The notes under the pieces: model-generated | Database searches by the model: none | Told to the model about the DNA's origin: nothing | What the model saw: only the letters and a program-made list of their open reading frames with translations | Shown: positions 8,912 through 17,675 of the stretch, in pieces | Numbering within the stretch: the stretch's first letter is position 1 | Layout: each line of letters starts with the position of its first letter | Program-made: the position numbers and the translations under genes | NCBI GenBank assembly: GCA_019638235.1 | Contig: JAHBUE010000001.1 | Span: forward strand, 1 to 64,000 | Direction of reading: 5' to 3' | Origin: Cyclobacteriaceae bacterium | GTDB taxonomy: Bacteria; Bacteroidota; Bacteroidia; Cytophagales; Cyclobacteriaceae | Length of the DNA stretch: 64,000 bases

Positions 8912-9676
8912 TCAACGGATAATAACGTTACCTCCACTTTGGCGCATCTTTTCCATTTGCTCGGCTACTATCTTCCGGTATTCCTCCTGCGTAACTTTTG
9001 TTCCTGATGATGGCGCCTTCAATTCATTTTTCTTCAGTGCACGCTGCTCCACTTTTGTAGCGAGGATAACACGTTCACCCCCGTTAATATCTACGGCAAG
9101 TACAGCGCCCGGCAAGGTGTTAAACCTGTCGGGGCCAAGAAACGGACGTATCTGATCTGTGTACCATGCCGTAACCTCGCTCGTGCGGGTTTGTCGCTCG
9201 GAGCCCATCATAACCTGTACTTCTTCTGTAAAGTAGGCTTGTTTACACACATAGCCTAAAATGGTTTTTGTTTCCGTACCAAATTTCCAGGGCGACATTT
9301 TCAGCGTGTCCTCCACTAGGTATTTCTTACCCATAAACTCCAGGGCCATCGTGCGCATCTGGTTATCGGTATTGATATAGGTTTCAGTTTGAGGCGAACC
9401 AAACCGCATCATACGCATACCCCCGGTGTTCATTTCCTCAACATTATCTTCAATTACAGGTTTATACAAGACTTCATTCTGATTAAAAAACAATTGCTCT
9501 TTTGTTGTTCTGAATTCCGGTATCATGGCTTTCATGCTTTCCCGTTCAGCCGGAATATTCCGGTGCAGGTTCATTTTTGTTTCGTAATGAATTACGCCTT
9601 CCGCCAACTGGCCAAAAACAACATGGGCAGCGGTAAGGCATACCAGCACCCCGATTGCAATCACTATTCGTTTCAT
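8912..9676 (-). CDS. GLPGLI family protein
   Basis: A secreted protein of the Bacteroidota GLPGLI family (function unknown), often encoded beside an OMP_b-brl_3 barrel as here. The naming motif appears as TLPGAVLAVDI in the C-terminal third. The frame extends upstream to an ATG at 9766, but that lies before a promoter-like TACCTTTA at 9717-9724. I chose the ATG at 9676, which gives a clean signal peptide (MKRIVIAIGVLVCLTAAHVVFG); the ATG at 9694 is also possible. The C-terminal half is rich in Lys and Glu (KVEQRALKKNEL). It probably forms an operon with the following barrel gene. Confidence 0.85.
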   Translation of the reverse strand: MKRIVIAIGVLVCLTAAHVVFGQLAEGVIHYETKMNLHRNIPAERESMKAMIPEFRTTKEQLFFNQNEVLYKPVIEDNVEEMNTGGMRMMRFGSPQTETYINTDNQMRTMALEFMGKKYLVEDTLKMSPWKFGTETKTILGYVCKQAYFTEEVQVMMGSERQTRTSEVTAWYTDQIRPFLGPDRFNTLPGAVLAVDINGGERVILATKVEQRALKKNELKAPSSGTKVTQEEYRKIVAEQMEKMRQSGGNVIIR

Positions 9677-9716
9677 GGTTATAGAGTTTTTCATTGAGGA
9701 TAAAACAATTTCCTTG

Positions 9717-9724
9717 TAAAGGTA
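9717..9724 (-). promoter_or_regulatory. Probable -7 element for the GLPGLI/barrel operon
   Basis: TACCTTTA on the minus strand fits TAnnTTTG except for the last base and lies about 40 bp upstream of the chosen GLPGLI start. No clear TTG sits at the expected distance. Confidence 0.35.
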
Positions 9725-9811
9725 CGCTTTAGGATGACGCCCGGTGGTTAATAGTTCTGAAAGCAATGTTAATTAATGTTAATATCCTGGCTGGGGCCAT
9801 GGCTTTGCCGT

Positions 9812-9819
9812 TACCTTTG
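9812..9819 (+). promoter_or_regulatory. -7 element for the two-component operon
   Basis: TACCTTTG is a perfect -7 consensus, followed by C. It lies downstream of the first possible ATG of the kinase frame (9776), so that ATG would not be transcribed from this promoter. The predicted transcription start falls at or within a few bases of the GTG at 9824. No -33 TTG is evident. Confidence 0.5.
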
Positions 9820-9823
9820 CATA

Positions 9824-11353
9824 GTGAAAAGTCGTAAAAACACCGGTACCATTATTCTTATGATTTGCAGCATTGCATTGTTGTTGCTTCTGCAATTATT
9901 GTGGCTGCGCAGTTCTTACAACGAAGAACTGGAGTCGTTCCGGAAAGAAACCAACACCTTGTTTCGGGCTACCATACTTGGGTTGCACGACTCCGTTATT
10001 ATGAAGGGGATTATTCCGTTAGAGCCTGGCGTTGTTATTCCTGGTCGCCAACTTCCAACAGAAGCCGACTGGAAATCGGCAGCACAAGGCAGGTTTTTTA
10101 ATGATACTATTGAGTACAAAAGACCTTACGGCCAGGCGCGATTAAGAATGTTGGGTACCAACATGGTTAGCGATTCGGTTTTAGCCGGCTTATCGCCCGA
10201 TAAAATTTCCAGCATCCATGTGCGCGATTCATCCATTCAAATAGTAATAGCCTCAGCCGGGCCGGGCGACAGTGTGCAGCAAGTATTACGACCGATTGTT
10301 TCCCAATTCAGAAGAAAGCGGGAAACCGGGAACTTTCTTTTCCGGTTTGGCAGTGACTCGCTGCGCATGGAAGACATCCAACACAAGTACAGCGATACGT
10401 TAAAAACTATCGGTATCACGCTTCCTCCTCTTGTTGAAAAAGCTGACATGGAAAAAATCGAAGTCGTTAATGCGAATGTTTTTTTAACCGAACCCTTCTT
10501 TTTACCGCACACTCCGCCCTACCGCGCAAAGTTTGAAAACATACGGCCCATGTTGTTAGCGAGGATAAGTCCGCAGATTGCGTTTTCACTTATTCTCACT
10601 GCACTTATTGTAACAGCGTTTGTACTTATGTACCGAAGCATTGTGTCGCAGCAAAAACTAATGCAACTCAAGAATGACCTCATCAGCAACATTACGCACG
10701 AACTCAAAACACCGGTAGCCACTGTAAGCGTTGCGCTCGAAGCGCTTCAGAATTTTAAGGCGTTGGATAACCCGGCACTAACACAAGAGTACCTGACTAT
10801 TGCACAAAATGAATTAGGCAGGCTTTCGCTGATTACCGATAAAATTTTGAAGACCTCCGTATTCGAGCAAACCGGAGTGGAGCTGAAACACGAACAAGTT
10901 GACCTTGAAAAAATCATCCAGGATGTACTCACCTCCCTCAAACTTGTGTTTGAAAAACACCAGGCAGAGGTTTCGTTTCACAAACAGGGCGAAGATTTTA
11001 CATTGCAGGGAAACGCAGAGCATCTCACCCATGTGGTGTATAACCTGTTAGACAATGCCATTAAATACAGTAAACCGGGTTGTGCAATTTCGGTTTCGTT
11101 GGTTCACAACAAAGAATCCATACAACTAATTGTGGAAGACAATGGCATTGGCATACCGGATGAGTACCGGCAAAAAGTTTTTGAAAAGTTTTTCAGGGTG
11201 CCTACCGGTGATGTGCATGACGCCAAAGGTTACGGGCTTGGATTGAACTATGTAGCCAGCGTAGTTAAAGCTCACAACGGAACCATTGAACTGAAAAGCG
11301 AACCCGGAAAAGGAAGCGCCTTTACCATAACGTTACTAACAGTAAGGCAATGA
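9824..11353 (+). CDS. Sensor histidine kinase
   Basis: An inner-membrane HisKA-type kinase, partner of the response regulator it overlaps by 4 bp (ATGA). From the GTG at 9824, a transmembrane segment lies near residues 10-28 and a second near 248-268. Between them is a ~220-residue periplasmic sensor with no recognised fold. The phosphoacceptor is H292 in NITHELKTP. The HATPase domain has an N box (NLLDNAIKYS), G1 box (EDNGIGIP) and G2 box (GYGLGLNY). There is no HAMP domain, as in many Bacteroidota kinases of this type. An ATG 48 bases upstream is in frame but precedes the likely promoter; the next in-frame ATG (9860) would cut into the first membrane helix. Confidence 0.88.
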   Translation: MKSRKNTGTIILMICSIALLLLLQLLWLRSSYNEELESFRKETNTLFRATILGLHDSVIMKGIIPLEPGVVIPGRQLPTEADWKSAAQGRFFNDTIEYKRPYGQARLRMLGTNMVSDSVLAGLSPDKISSIHVRDSSIQIVIASAGPGDSVQQVLRPIVSQFRRKRETGNFLFRFGSDSLRMEDIQHKYSDTLKTIGITLPPLVEKADMEKIEVVNANVFLTEPFFLPHTPPYRAKFENIRPMLLARISPQIAFSLILTALIVTAFVLMYRSIVSQQKLMQLKNDLISNITHELKTPVATVSVALEALQNFKALDNPALTQEYLTIAQNELGRLSLITDKILKTSVFEQTGVELKHEQVDLEKIIQDVLTSLKLVFEKHQAEVSFHKQGEDFTLQGNAEHLTHVVYNLLDNAIKYSKPGCAISVSLVHNKESIQLIVEDNGIGIPDEYRQKVFEKFFRVPTGDVHDAKGYGLGLNYVASVVKAHNGTIELKSEPGKGSAFTITLLTVRQ

Positions 11354-12036
11354 GTAAAACCAATGTTTTATATGTTGAAGATGAACCCTTTCTGGGCAGG
11401 ATTGTAAAAGAAAGCTTAGAGAGCCGTGACTTTGCGGTACAAATGGCAACAGATGGTAAGCAGGCGCTCACTGTATTCCGTGAAATCAATCCTGATATTT
11501 GTGTGCTGGATATTATGCTTCCCCAAAAAGACGGCTATACGCTCGCGCAGGAAATCCGACAGGTAAACCCGGCAGTGCCTATCATTTTTGTTACTGCCAA
11601 AACACAAACTGAAGATGTGCTGAAAGGTTTTGAATCGGGCGGGAATGATTATTTGCGAAAGCCCTTCAGCATGGAAGAGCTAATCGTTCGCATTACCAAC
11701 TTGCTAAGCATGACGCAGCACAAGAATGCGGTTACACGCGAAGCGCTTGTTATTGGCCAGTACGAATTTCTTGTGTCGCGTTATGAGCTAAAATTTAAAG
11801 ACCGCATAAAAAAACTTTCGCACCGCGAAGCGAGTTTATTGAAACGTTTATGTGAAAACAAAAACGCAACACTTAGCCGTAAAGATATTTTATTAGAACT
11901 GTGGGGCGATGATTCGTTTTTCAATTCCCGCAACTTAGACGTGTACATTACCAGGCTAAGGGATTATTTAAAGGATGACCCTTCGGTGCAGATCATTACC
12001 ATTAAAGGAATCGGGTATCATTTTGCTGTGGGTTAA
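11350..12036 (+). CDS. OmpR/PhoB-family response regulator
   Basis: A cytoplasmic transcription factor. The receiver domain (1-120) has the acidic pocket E10-D11, phosphoacceptor D54, T82 and K104. A winged-helix DNA-binding domain (about 130-228) ends in LDVYITRLRDYLKDDPSVQI-type recognition helix and wing residues, then IKGIGYHF. Its start overlaps the kinase stop, so the two are translated together. The nearest divergent operon (GLPGLI and barrel) is a plausible target, though only by position. Confidence 0.93.
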   Translation: MSKTNVLYVEDEPFLGRIVKESLESRDFAVQMATDGKQALTVFREINPDICVLDIMLPQKDGYTLAQEIRQVNPAVPIIFVTAKTQTEDVLKGFESGGNDYLRKPFSMEELIVRITNLLSMTQHKNAVTREALVIGQYEFLVSRYELKFKDRIKKLSHREASLLKRLCENKNATLSRKDILLELWGDDSFFNSRNLDVYITRLRDYLKDDPSVQIITIKGIGYHFAVG

Positions 12037-12473
12037 TCTTTAAACTCTAAAGACCCAACTACTTTCAATAACAATTTCTGATTATACGAACTTAAATTAT
12101 TGCCGCTCATTTGAAACTTATTGCTTTTAGTTACCTCTAAGCTGTCAAAATATACTCCGGTTGTTCCCTGACCGAAATTTTTTGGTCTTACGCTCTTTGC
12201 TTTCTTGTTATCAATTATCATAAGGTTAATATCATGTTCGGCCGGGTCAACATCTAATCGGTCAGAATACCATCCCAAGTCAAAGGTTATTACCTGATTA
12301 TCCTTTGTTTCGATCTGCCCAACAAACGAATCATACCCCTGTTGTATGGAGGCATTCCAGGTCTTCGGTAGTTGAATCGTGAATTTTTCAACATCAACAA
12401 CTTCAAACCCTGCATTCTCTGTTTCGCAGGAAATCAAACTGATGGCAAGAAAGATGAATATTAATCTTTTCAT
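12033..12473 (-). CDS. Hypothetical lipoprotein
   Basis: A 146-residue protein with a lipoprotein signal peptide, LISC with the lipidated Cys at 16. I chose the ATG giving MKRLIFIFLAISLISC; an upstream in-frame ATG would add eight residues before the signal. The mature part is acidic and mixed alpha/beta, with strands such as FTIQLPKTWNASI that resemble those of PsbP-like or SRPBCC-like surface lipoproteins, though I do not recognise a family. The 3' end overlaps the response regulator gene tail-to-tail by 4 bp. The next gene in the same direction is 44 bp upstream. Confidence 0.7.
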   Translation of the reverse strand: MKRLIFIFLAISLISCETENAGFEVVDVEKFTIQLPKTWNASIQQGYDSFVGQIETKDNQVITFDLGWYSDRLDVDPAEHDINLMIIDNKKAKSVRPKNFGQGTTGVYFDSLEVTKSNKFQMSGNNLSSYNQKLLLKVVGSLEFKD

Positions 12474-12516
12474 GTCTTTTAAAATTTTACTGTCCAATGT
12501 TACAGTTTACAACCTC

Positions 12517-13119
12517 TCAATTATTAAACAACACAATCCCGAACTGCACATTCAACCCGCTGAAGTTACCGATGTTATAATTTTCACTCTTGTTCGTGGC
12601 GTACTCGTAGCCAACAGCCGCTTTAAACCCAAGCGAGCCATACGTTTTAACTCTGTACAGCGCGCCTAACTCGGGCCGGACTACAAAGCCGGTTTTATTC
12701 TCGCTTTCGGAATACGCATTATAAAACAGGGTGTACTCGGTAAACATTACACCGGCATGTAAAGCCGCATACGGAACAAACAACCCGGACTTTTTAAAGT
12801 AATACTGCCCGTTTGCCGTTAACGTATAGTTGTACATATAATTGAATATGTCGGTAGTGATGGCGCTGCCCGGCTGCACATAGGTTTGCCGGGGCACATA
12901 ATCATCCAACACGTTGAAGCCGCCTTCTATACCGGCACCAAATTGTTCGTTAATGAATTTCGTGAAGCCAACCCGCACACCGCGCGAACTGGTTTTGCTC
13001 ACAAAATCAGTAGTAGTGGGTTTTACAATCGTCCAGTTAATATGAAACCCCGACTCGGCAATCTGCGCCTGCGTTACCGCACATATCAACACAAAAAAAC
13101 TTATCGCTAAAATTCTCAT
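12517..13119 (-). CDS. Small outer membrane beta-barrel protein
   Basis: A 200-residue secreted protein with signal peptide MRILAISFFVLICAVTQAQ followed by alternating hydrophobic/polar strands rich in Tyr, Phe and Gly, ending in VQFGIVLFNN. This pattern fits an eight-stranded barrel (OmpW/OprF-barrel size). I placed the start at the ATG one base after the stop of the upstream DUF4136 gene; the frame runs 33 bases further upstream. Its function is unknown. It is probably translated together with the DUF4136 lipoprotein. Confidence 0.75.
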   Translation of the reverse strand: MRILAISFFVLICAVTQAQIAESGFHINWTIVKPTTTDFVSKTSSRGVRVGFTKFINEQFGAGIEGGFNVLDDYVPRQTYVQPGSAITTDIFNYMYNYTLTANGQYYFKKSGLFVPYAALHAGVMFTEYTLFYNAYSESENKTGFVVRPELGALYRVKTYGSLGFKAAVGYEYATNKSENYNIGNFSGLNVQFGIVLFNN

Positions 13120-13120
13120 A

Positions 13121-13762
13121 CTAATCTTTTGAAATGTAAGGTGATTGAACAAATGCCTGGTCGATGGCTTCCAGTGTTTTTCCTTTTAAATCGAAGGTAG
13201 TGTATAAATCACCGATAAAGGCTTTCCAGATAACCTTGTAGTCGGTACCGGTAGCATTTTTAATATCTACGATTTCAATTACCATTGAGGCGTATTGCGA
13301 GTAATAGGTACTCACCACCGGAAAGTAATACCCGTAGTAGCCATAATAACCGCCATAAGAAGGAAGGTAATTTACGGTTTGAAAGAAGCTGAAGTCCTCC
13401 AATATCACAATGTTCACGGCAAAGTCAGGATCATCCTCTTCTGCTACCTGGATAAAACCACGTTCCGAAAGATTTCCTTTCGTTAGCGCGATAATGGGTT
13501 TTACATAACCACCGGCAATGCCTGTAAAGTTGGCGTCCGTTACATAAGCCTCATCGGGATTGACCCCCCGCTTTACATACCCAATGGTGTCTTCGCGGAT
13601 AATAAACGTGTTGTACGTGCTGAAAATATCAGCGGCAACAGAGGGCTGGTCATATTGTGTTTGAACAACCATATCGCGGGCCAGTTCGCCCGATTGCGGT
13701 TGTAACTCGCAAGCGCCCAGCAACAACGCAAGCGGAACGATATAAAGGATTTTGCTTTTCAT
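13121..13762 (-). CDS. DUF4136 domain-containing lipoprotein
   Basis: A 213-residue lipoprotein with lipobox LLGAC (Cys18). The mature chain matches the DUF4136 pattern. It starts with a fixed-length strand pair around YDQPSVAADIFSTYNTFII, contains a later GYYGYYGYYFPVVSTYY segment rich in Tyr and Gly, and ends in an ALRNTL-like helix replaced here by TLEAIDQAFVQSP. DUF4136 proteins are envelope lipoproteins without a defined role. It begins a two- to three-gene run with the small barrel protein and the hypothetical lipoprotein, all leftward. Confidence 0.8.
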   Translation of the reverse strand: MKSKILYIVPLALLLGACELQPQSGELARDMVVQTQYDQPSVAADIFSTYNTFIIREDTIGYVKRGVNPDEAYVTDANFTGIAGGYVKPIIALTKGNLSERGFIQVAEEDDPDFAVNIVILEDFSFFQTVNYLPSYGGYYGYYGYYFPVVSTYYSQYASMVIEIVDIKNATGTDYKVIWKAFIGDLYTTFDLKGKTLEAIDQAFVQSPYISKD

Positions 13763-13935
13763 ATTACTTTAAAAACGTAAAAAGATAATTCTATCGTGTA
13801 TTAGACACAATAAAAACGAAAAAGGTTTGAATCTACTTTGACAATTTCTTTAAAAAGAATGAAAACGTTGCCCAAGTGCGCTGAAAAATAGAATTTCCGA
13901 TAATTAAGGGCATCTCTAAAAACCTTGCTTTCCAT

Positions 13936-15036
13936 CTACGGCAGGCAAAGCGTAAGGCAAGGCTCCGAAAACACCTGTTCATAGCTCTTATCGCGTTCGT
14001 AATAGCGGTTTGCCAGCACAATATATATTATCTCTTTGTCGGGAATCGATACAAAATGACAATAAAACCCGCCCTGCGTACCGGTGTGCGCCACTATTTT
14101 ATTTCCGGTGTTGGTTGCATCAATAAACCACGATATGCCGATAAACGGTTCGTAGTCCGCTTTCCAGTTTTGCGGTTTACTAACCGTCTGCGATTCGGCT
14201 ATTGTTTCGGGCGAGGTGAACACAGCCTTGCGCATGGCTTTTTCAAATAAAATCAGTTCATCAACCGAACTCCACACGCCGCCATTTCCGGCTGCGGCAA
14301 AAGTCGGCTCTTCGCCATAATCTTTCTCCAACCATTCGCTCTTTACTTTTATATAGGCATGCGAAACACCTGTTTCGGGATGAGGGCCGTCCGTGATGGT
14401 ACTCGTTACCATACCAGCCGGTTTAAAAATTCTTTCTTCAATAAATTTCTGCCACTTCATTTCACTCACCTGCTCAATAATCAGCGCCAGCGCATTAAAT
14501 GCGGGGTTGGAATATTGGTATTGTTCACCGGAATTAAACCGAAGGGAATCGGCTTGCATAATGGGCGCCCAGTTTTCTTCATCTTTTGCGGTAAGAAAAA
14601 ACACGGAGTCTTGTTTGGTTTTTCGGATGTCGGGCAAACCCGATGTGTGTGTTAACAAGTGGCGGATGGTTACGGATTCGGCAATGTGCTTGTTCTTAAA
14701 ATCCGGGAAGTATGTACGGATTGGTTCATCCAGCGAAAGTTTGCCCTCATCGCGCAGCATCAAAATTCCGTAGGCAACAAATGGTTTGGATATGGAACCG
14801 AGATTGAAAAGTGTTTTCGATGTAATCGGCTCGCGTGTAACCAAATCGGCAAGCCCATACGATTTCATAAACACTGTTGAATCGCCTTTCATTACCAACA
14901 CACTCGCCCCCGGTTCATCGGGTTTAAAGTATGATGAAAACATCTTATCGAGGTCTTCAGCAAAACCAGTTGAAGGTTCTTCTTTGGGTGTGCAGGCTGC
15001 CAACACCACAAACAGGAAAAGCGAATACTGTTTCAT
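13936..15036 (-). CDS. Serine hydrolase, class C beta-lactamase fold, lipoprotein
   Basis: A 366-residue envelope enzyme of the beta-lactamase/D-alanyl-D-alanine carboxypeptidase superfamily. It has a lipobox at VLAAC (Cys15), the catalytic tetrad S81-I-S-K84, the Y175-S-N177 motif and a late HTG triad. These give a complete serine active site; the natural substrate (peptidoglycan peptides or an ester) cannot be inferred. The last nine residues (EPCLTLCLP) look unlike a normal family C-terminus. They come from a segment with the repeated words CCTTGCTTT and AAGGCAAGG, so the 3' end may have been replaced. Confidence 0.85.
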   Translation of the reverse strand: MKQYSLFLFVVLAACTPKEEPSTGFAEDLDKMFSSYFKPDEPGASVLVMKGDSTVFMKSYGLADLVTREPITSKTLFNLGSISKPFVAYGILMLRDEGKLSLDEPIRTYFPDFKNKHIAESVTIRHLLTHTSGLPDIRKTKQDSVFFLTAKDEENWAPIMQADSLRFNSGEQYQYSNPAFNALALIIEQVSEMKWQKFIEERIFKPAGMVTSTITDGPHPETGVSHAYIKVKSEWLEKDYGEEPTFAAAGNGGVWSSVDELILFEKAMRKAVFTSPETIAESQTVSKPQNWKADYEPFIGISWFIDATNTGNKIVAHTGTQGGFYCHFVSIPDKEIIYIVLANRYYERDKSYEQVFSEPCLTLCLP

Positions 15037-15060
15037 GAGTTAATGTCCTCGTGGCGTTTA

Positions 15061-15528
15061 CTACGACTGCCCATCTTCCGTAGTGGCTTTGGGGCGGGTG
15101 TCTTTCGGCAACCAGCTTCCTTCAAACTTAAATTTCAGTTTTCCGTGATAATCGCTGCTGTAAATTGCTACCCTGTCGAGCGAGGCGTTTACTTCATGGA
15201 GATCAAGGCCGGCTGCTTCGCGCAGAAACATCACATACATCCAGTCGCCTTTTTTGGAAATCCACGAGCCATACAGGTTGTGATTAATCTCTAAACAATT
15301 CTGAAAAAAGCTCTCCACGTTTTTATCCGGCACGGCCAGCAACGGACTCATTACCTGGAAATACCATCGGGTTGGGTTATCCTGAAAATTGAACACGTCA
15401 ATCCACACCGTAGAACCACGATAGGTTAACGACCATTGGCCTTCTTTTTGTCCCCGGCAGGCTACAGGGTCAACTTTCAGTTCGCGTATGCTTTCTTCAA
15501 CTAAAGCTGAGGTTTGTTGTAAGTCCAT
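15061..15528 (-). CDS. YbjN-like (type III secretion chaperone-fold) protein
   Basis: A 155-residue cytoplasmic protein with the alpha/beta architecture of the YbjN sensory-domain family. It has an N-terminal helix, central strands (WSLTYRGSTVWIDVF, WYFQVMSPLLAVP), a long helix (VESFFQNCLEINHNLYGS) and closing strands with a DYHG segment. There is no signal peptide. YbjN proteins have been linked to stress and motility regulation in enterics, but no activity is established for this branch. It lies 24 bp upstream of the serine hydrolase in the same direction. Confidence 0.7.
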   Translation of the reverse strand: MDLQQTSALVEESIRELKVDPVACRGQKEGQWSLTYRGSTVWIDVFNFQDNPTRWYFQVMSPLLAVPDKNVESFFQNCLEINHNLYGSWISKKGDWMYVMFLREAAGLDLHEVNASLDRVAIYSSDYHGKLKFKFEGSWLPKDTRPKATTEDGQS

Positions 15529-15616
15529 AGCTAAAGTTCATTAAGATTTTAACGTTTCGCAACGACTGTGGTAGGAATTTTTTAGAGACTGCGTTTTTGC
15601 GCCCGTTCACCGGAAT

Positions 15617-16273
15617 TTAGCTTATGATTCTAAAGTTAAATGCGCCCGTTTTGGTGACATTCCAAACCCTTAACCAAATGGGAAGCACCGCTTCTGTTGC
15701 CCGTGCATTCGTAATATCGCCAAGATCGAGAATATTATTTTCCTTCCAGCCAAACTCCTTTAATAAGGCCATCACCTTTGATTTAGCCGCTGCATCGTTG
15801 CCACAGATATAATTGACATGATCTCCGCCACCAATCATAGCGGGGTTTACCATCAACCCGCACCACATGGTGTTGAGCGTTTTTACCACCCTGGTTTTTG
15901 GAAATATTTTCTGAATTTCTTCTCCAAGTGAATTTGTATTCGATAAAGAAGGAATCAAAGAAGGCGGCATGCCGTTACTGAAATCCAACGGGTTGGAAAC
16001 ATCAATAACAATTTTTCCATCGAGCGCACTGCCTGCTGCCTTTAGCGCTTCAATGGAGGCATCTCCTTTCGTACAATTAAAAATGATCTCACCAAAATTC
16101 GCAGCATCTTCATAAGTGCCTGCACCTGCACCGGTTTTATGCTTACTTGCAAAGGTCAACGCCTTTTCGTTGTTCGCGGTGCGCGAACCCATCCTTACTT
16201 CATGGCCAAGCTCAATTAATTTTGAACCGATGGTGTCGCCTACCGTGCCGGTTCCGAGTATTGCAATTTTCAT
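15617..16273 (-). CDS. NADP oxidoreductase, F420-dependent type (NAD(P)-binding)
   Basis: A 218-residue Rossmann-fold protein of the F420_oxidored family. The dinucleotide-binding loop is GTGTVG at residues 7-12, and a basic R in MGSRT (about 31-35) fits NADPH preference. Later motifs FNCTKGD, IDVSNP and VKTLNTMW are typical of the short NADPH-dependent reductases often annotated as F420 reductases, although most bacteria carrying them lack F420. It is divergent from an HxlR regulator, a very common arrangement in which the regulator controls the redox enzyme. Confidence 0.8.
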   Translation of the reverse strand: MKIAILGTGTVGDTIGSKLIELGHEVRMGSRTANNEKALTFASKHKTGAGAGTYEDAANFGEIIFNCTKGDASIEALKAAGSALDGKIVIDVSNPLDFSNGMPPSLIPSLSNTNSLGEEIQKIFPKTRVVKTLNTMWCGLMVNPAMIGGGDHVNYICGNDAAAKSKVMALLKEFGWKENNILDLGDITNARATEAVLPIWLRVWNVTKTGAFNFRIIS

Positions 16274-16434
16274 AGTAGTGTTTGTTTATTTATTTAGAAT
16301 TGTTATTTACTTTCAAAAGTATAGCTTTACGGTAATCCAGGTCAAGATCGTGTTGGCAGTAACAGTAACTATCCTGTTTGACGGAATTGGCAATGCAGCC
16401 GTTTTGGCAGGGAATTTTGAGCAACATATTTTTT

Positions 16435-16803
16435 ATGAAAATCAACGATGAGCAATACAAGTTTGTAATTGAAGGACAGAATTACCACTGCGCCTTAGAT
16501 GTAACCTCTTCCTTCATTGGAGGAAAATGGAAAACTGTGGTGCTTTGGTATTTACGAAAAGACAAAAAACGTTTCAGTGAATTAAAGGAAGTGATTCCTG
16601 ACATCACCGATAAAATGCTGTCTGTTCAACTCCGTGCACTGGAAGAGGACGGCCTTGTAAAACGAACTGTTTACCCCGAAGTACCACCACGGGTTGAGTA
16701 TGAACTTACCAAAGAAGGAAAATCGTTGTTGCCTGTTTTGGAGGCTATGGCTGAATGGGGGCGAGCCAAAGCAAAGAAAGCCGGCAGGTTGGTAAAAGTT
16801 TAA
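16435..16803 (+). CDS. HxlR family transcriptional regulator
   Basis: A 122-residue winged-helix repressor/activator. The signature Cys-Ala-Leu-Asp-Val-Thr followed by FIGGKWK is present near the N-terminus. The conserved Cys is the usual redox- or aldehyde-reactive residue of HypR/QorR-like members. Further conserved elements are LRKDKKRFSELKE, ITDKMLSVQLRALEEDGLV and RVEYELTKEGKSL. I chose the ATG giving MKINDEQYKF; an upstream in-frame ATG would add 19 residues not seen in the family. It is divergent from the NADP oxidoreductase. Confidence 0.9.
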   Translation: MKINDEQYKFVIEGQNYHCALDVTSSFIGGKWKTVVLWYLRKDKKRFSELKEVIPDITDKMLSVQLRALEEDGLVKRTVYPEVPPRVEYELTKEGKSLLPVLEAMAEWGRAKAKKAGRLVKV

Positions 16804-16897
16804 CCACTTACTTCAAAGTAAAACCGATTCCTCCATGTCATAAGCATTGCATAATTTTAGTGAAAATACGGTTCGGGAAAACAAAAAATCTGCAATC

Positions 16898-17413
16898 ATG
16901 ATCACATTCACCGCCACCATAGAACGATTTGACAAGAAAGCCGAAAAAAGCGGCTGGAGTTATATTGAGATAAGCGCAAGCCGCGCACAAAAATTAAAGC
17001 CCGGCACCAAAACTTCTTTCCGTGTAAAAGGTGCGTTAGACAGCCACCCGCTAAAGCAAATCTCGCTGATACCTATGGGCGATGGTAAGTTCATTTTGCC
17101 CTTCAACGCGGCCATGCGAAAAGGCACAGGCAAAAAACATGGCGACAAGCTGAAGATTACGCTTGAGCCGGACGAAAGTACATTCATGCTGAATGCCAAT
17201 TTTATGGCGTGCCTGAAAGATGAACCGTTAGCGATGATGTTTTTTAAAACCCTGCCGGCCTCACACCAACGTTATTTCAGCAAGTGGATTGATAGCGCGA
17301 AGACATCCGCTACCAAAACCAAGCGTATTGTAATGGCTGTCAATGCGCTTGCCCGAAAGCTTGGCTACTCTGAAATGATACGGGAAGAGAAGCGGAACAG
17401 GAATACACCTTGA
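16898..17413 (+). CDS. DUF1905 and YdeI/OmpD-associated domain protein
   Basis: A 171-residue cytoplasmic protein. The N-terminal DUF1905 beta-barrel (about 1-85, with GWSYIEI and FRVKGALDSHPLKQISLIPMG) is followed by a helical YdeI-like segment (about 115-165). In that segment AHQRYFSKWIDSAK is replaced by ASHQRYFSKWIDSAKT and TKRIV, the usual bacteriocin-protection-type motif. The role is unknown; related proteins have been linked to antimicrobial peptide resistance. I chose the ATG at MITFTATIERF because the extra 17 upstream residues are not family-like. It precedes tRNA-Val. Confidence 0.8.
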   Translation: MITFTATIERFDKKAEKSGWSYIEISASRAQKLKPGTKTSFRVKGALDSHPLKQISLIPMGDGKFILPFNAAMRKGTGKKHGDKLKITLEPDESTFMLNANFMACLKDEPLAMMFFKTLPASHQRYFSKWIDSAKTSATKTKRIVMAVNALARKLGYSEMIREEKRNRNTP

Positions 17414-17474
17414 CCATACCCCAACAGAGATTTTGAAGGCTTTTACGGAAATACCCCTCGCCCTAAAAGTTTTT

Positions 17475-17504
17475 TTGCCCAATTAAAATTCTGTTTTACA
17501 TTTG
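17475..17504 (+). promoter_or_regulatory. tRNA-Val promoter
   Basis: TTG, 19 bases, TACATTTG: an exact match to the Bacteroidota consensus, with the predicted transcription start about 8 bases before the tRNA. Confidence 0.75.
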
Positions 17505-17518
17505 CAGTCCTAAAACAA

Positions 17519-17593
17519 GGGAGCTTAGCTCAGCTGGTTCAGAGCATCTGCCTTACAAGCAGAGGGTCGGGGGTTCGAATCCCTCAGCTCCCA
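17519..17593 (+). tRNA. tRNA-Val (anticodon TAC)
   Basis: A complete cloverleaf of 75 bases. The 7-bp acceptor stem is GGGAGCT with AGCTCCC, followed by discriminator A. The D arm includes AGCTCAGCTGGTTCAGAGC. The anticodon loop CTTACAA lies between TCTGC and GCAGA, and the T arm includes GGTTCGAATCC. The CCA end is not encoded. It has its own promoter and is followed within seven bases by a terminator hairpin. Confidence 0.97.
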
Positions 17594-17599
17594 CGGAAA

Positions 17600-17630
17600 A
17601 AAAGAGGTTGCTGTTATGGCAACCTCTTTT
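17600..17630 (+). terminator. Intrinsic terminator after tRNA-Val
   Basis: A 12-bp perfect stem, AAAAGAGGTTGC and GCAACCTCTTTT, closes the loop TGTTATG and ends in a T run. It directly follows tRNA-Val. Confidence 0.85.
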
Positions 17631-17675
17631 GCTTTGTACTGAATTGACATCTGGTTTTTATAAAGATTAATCTTC

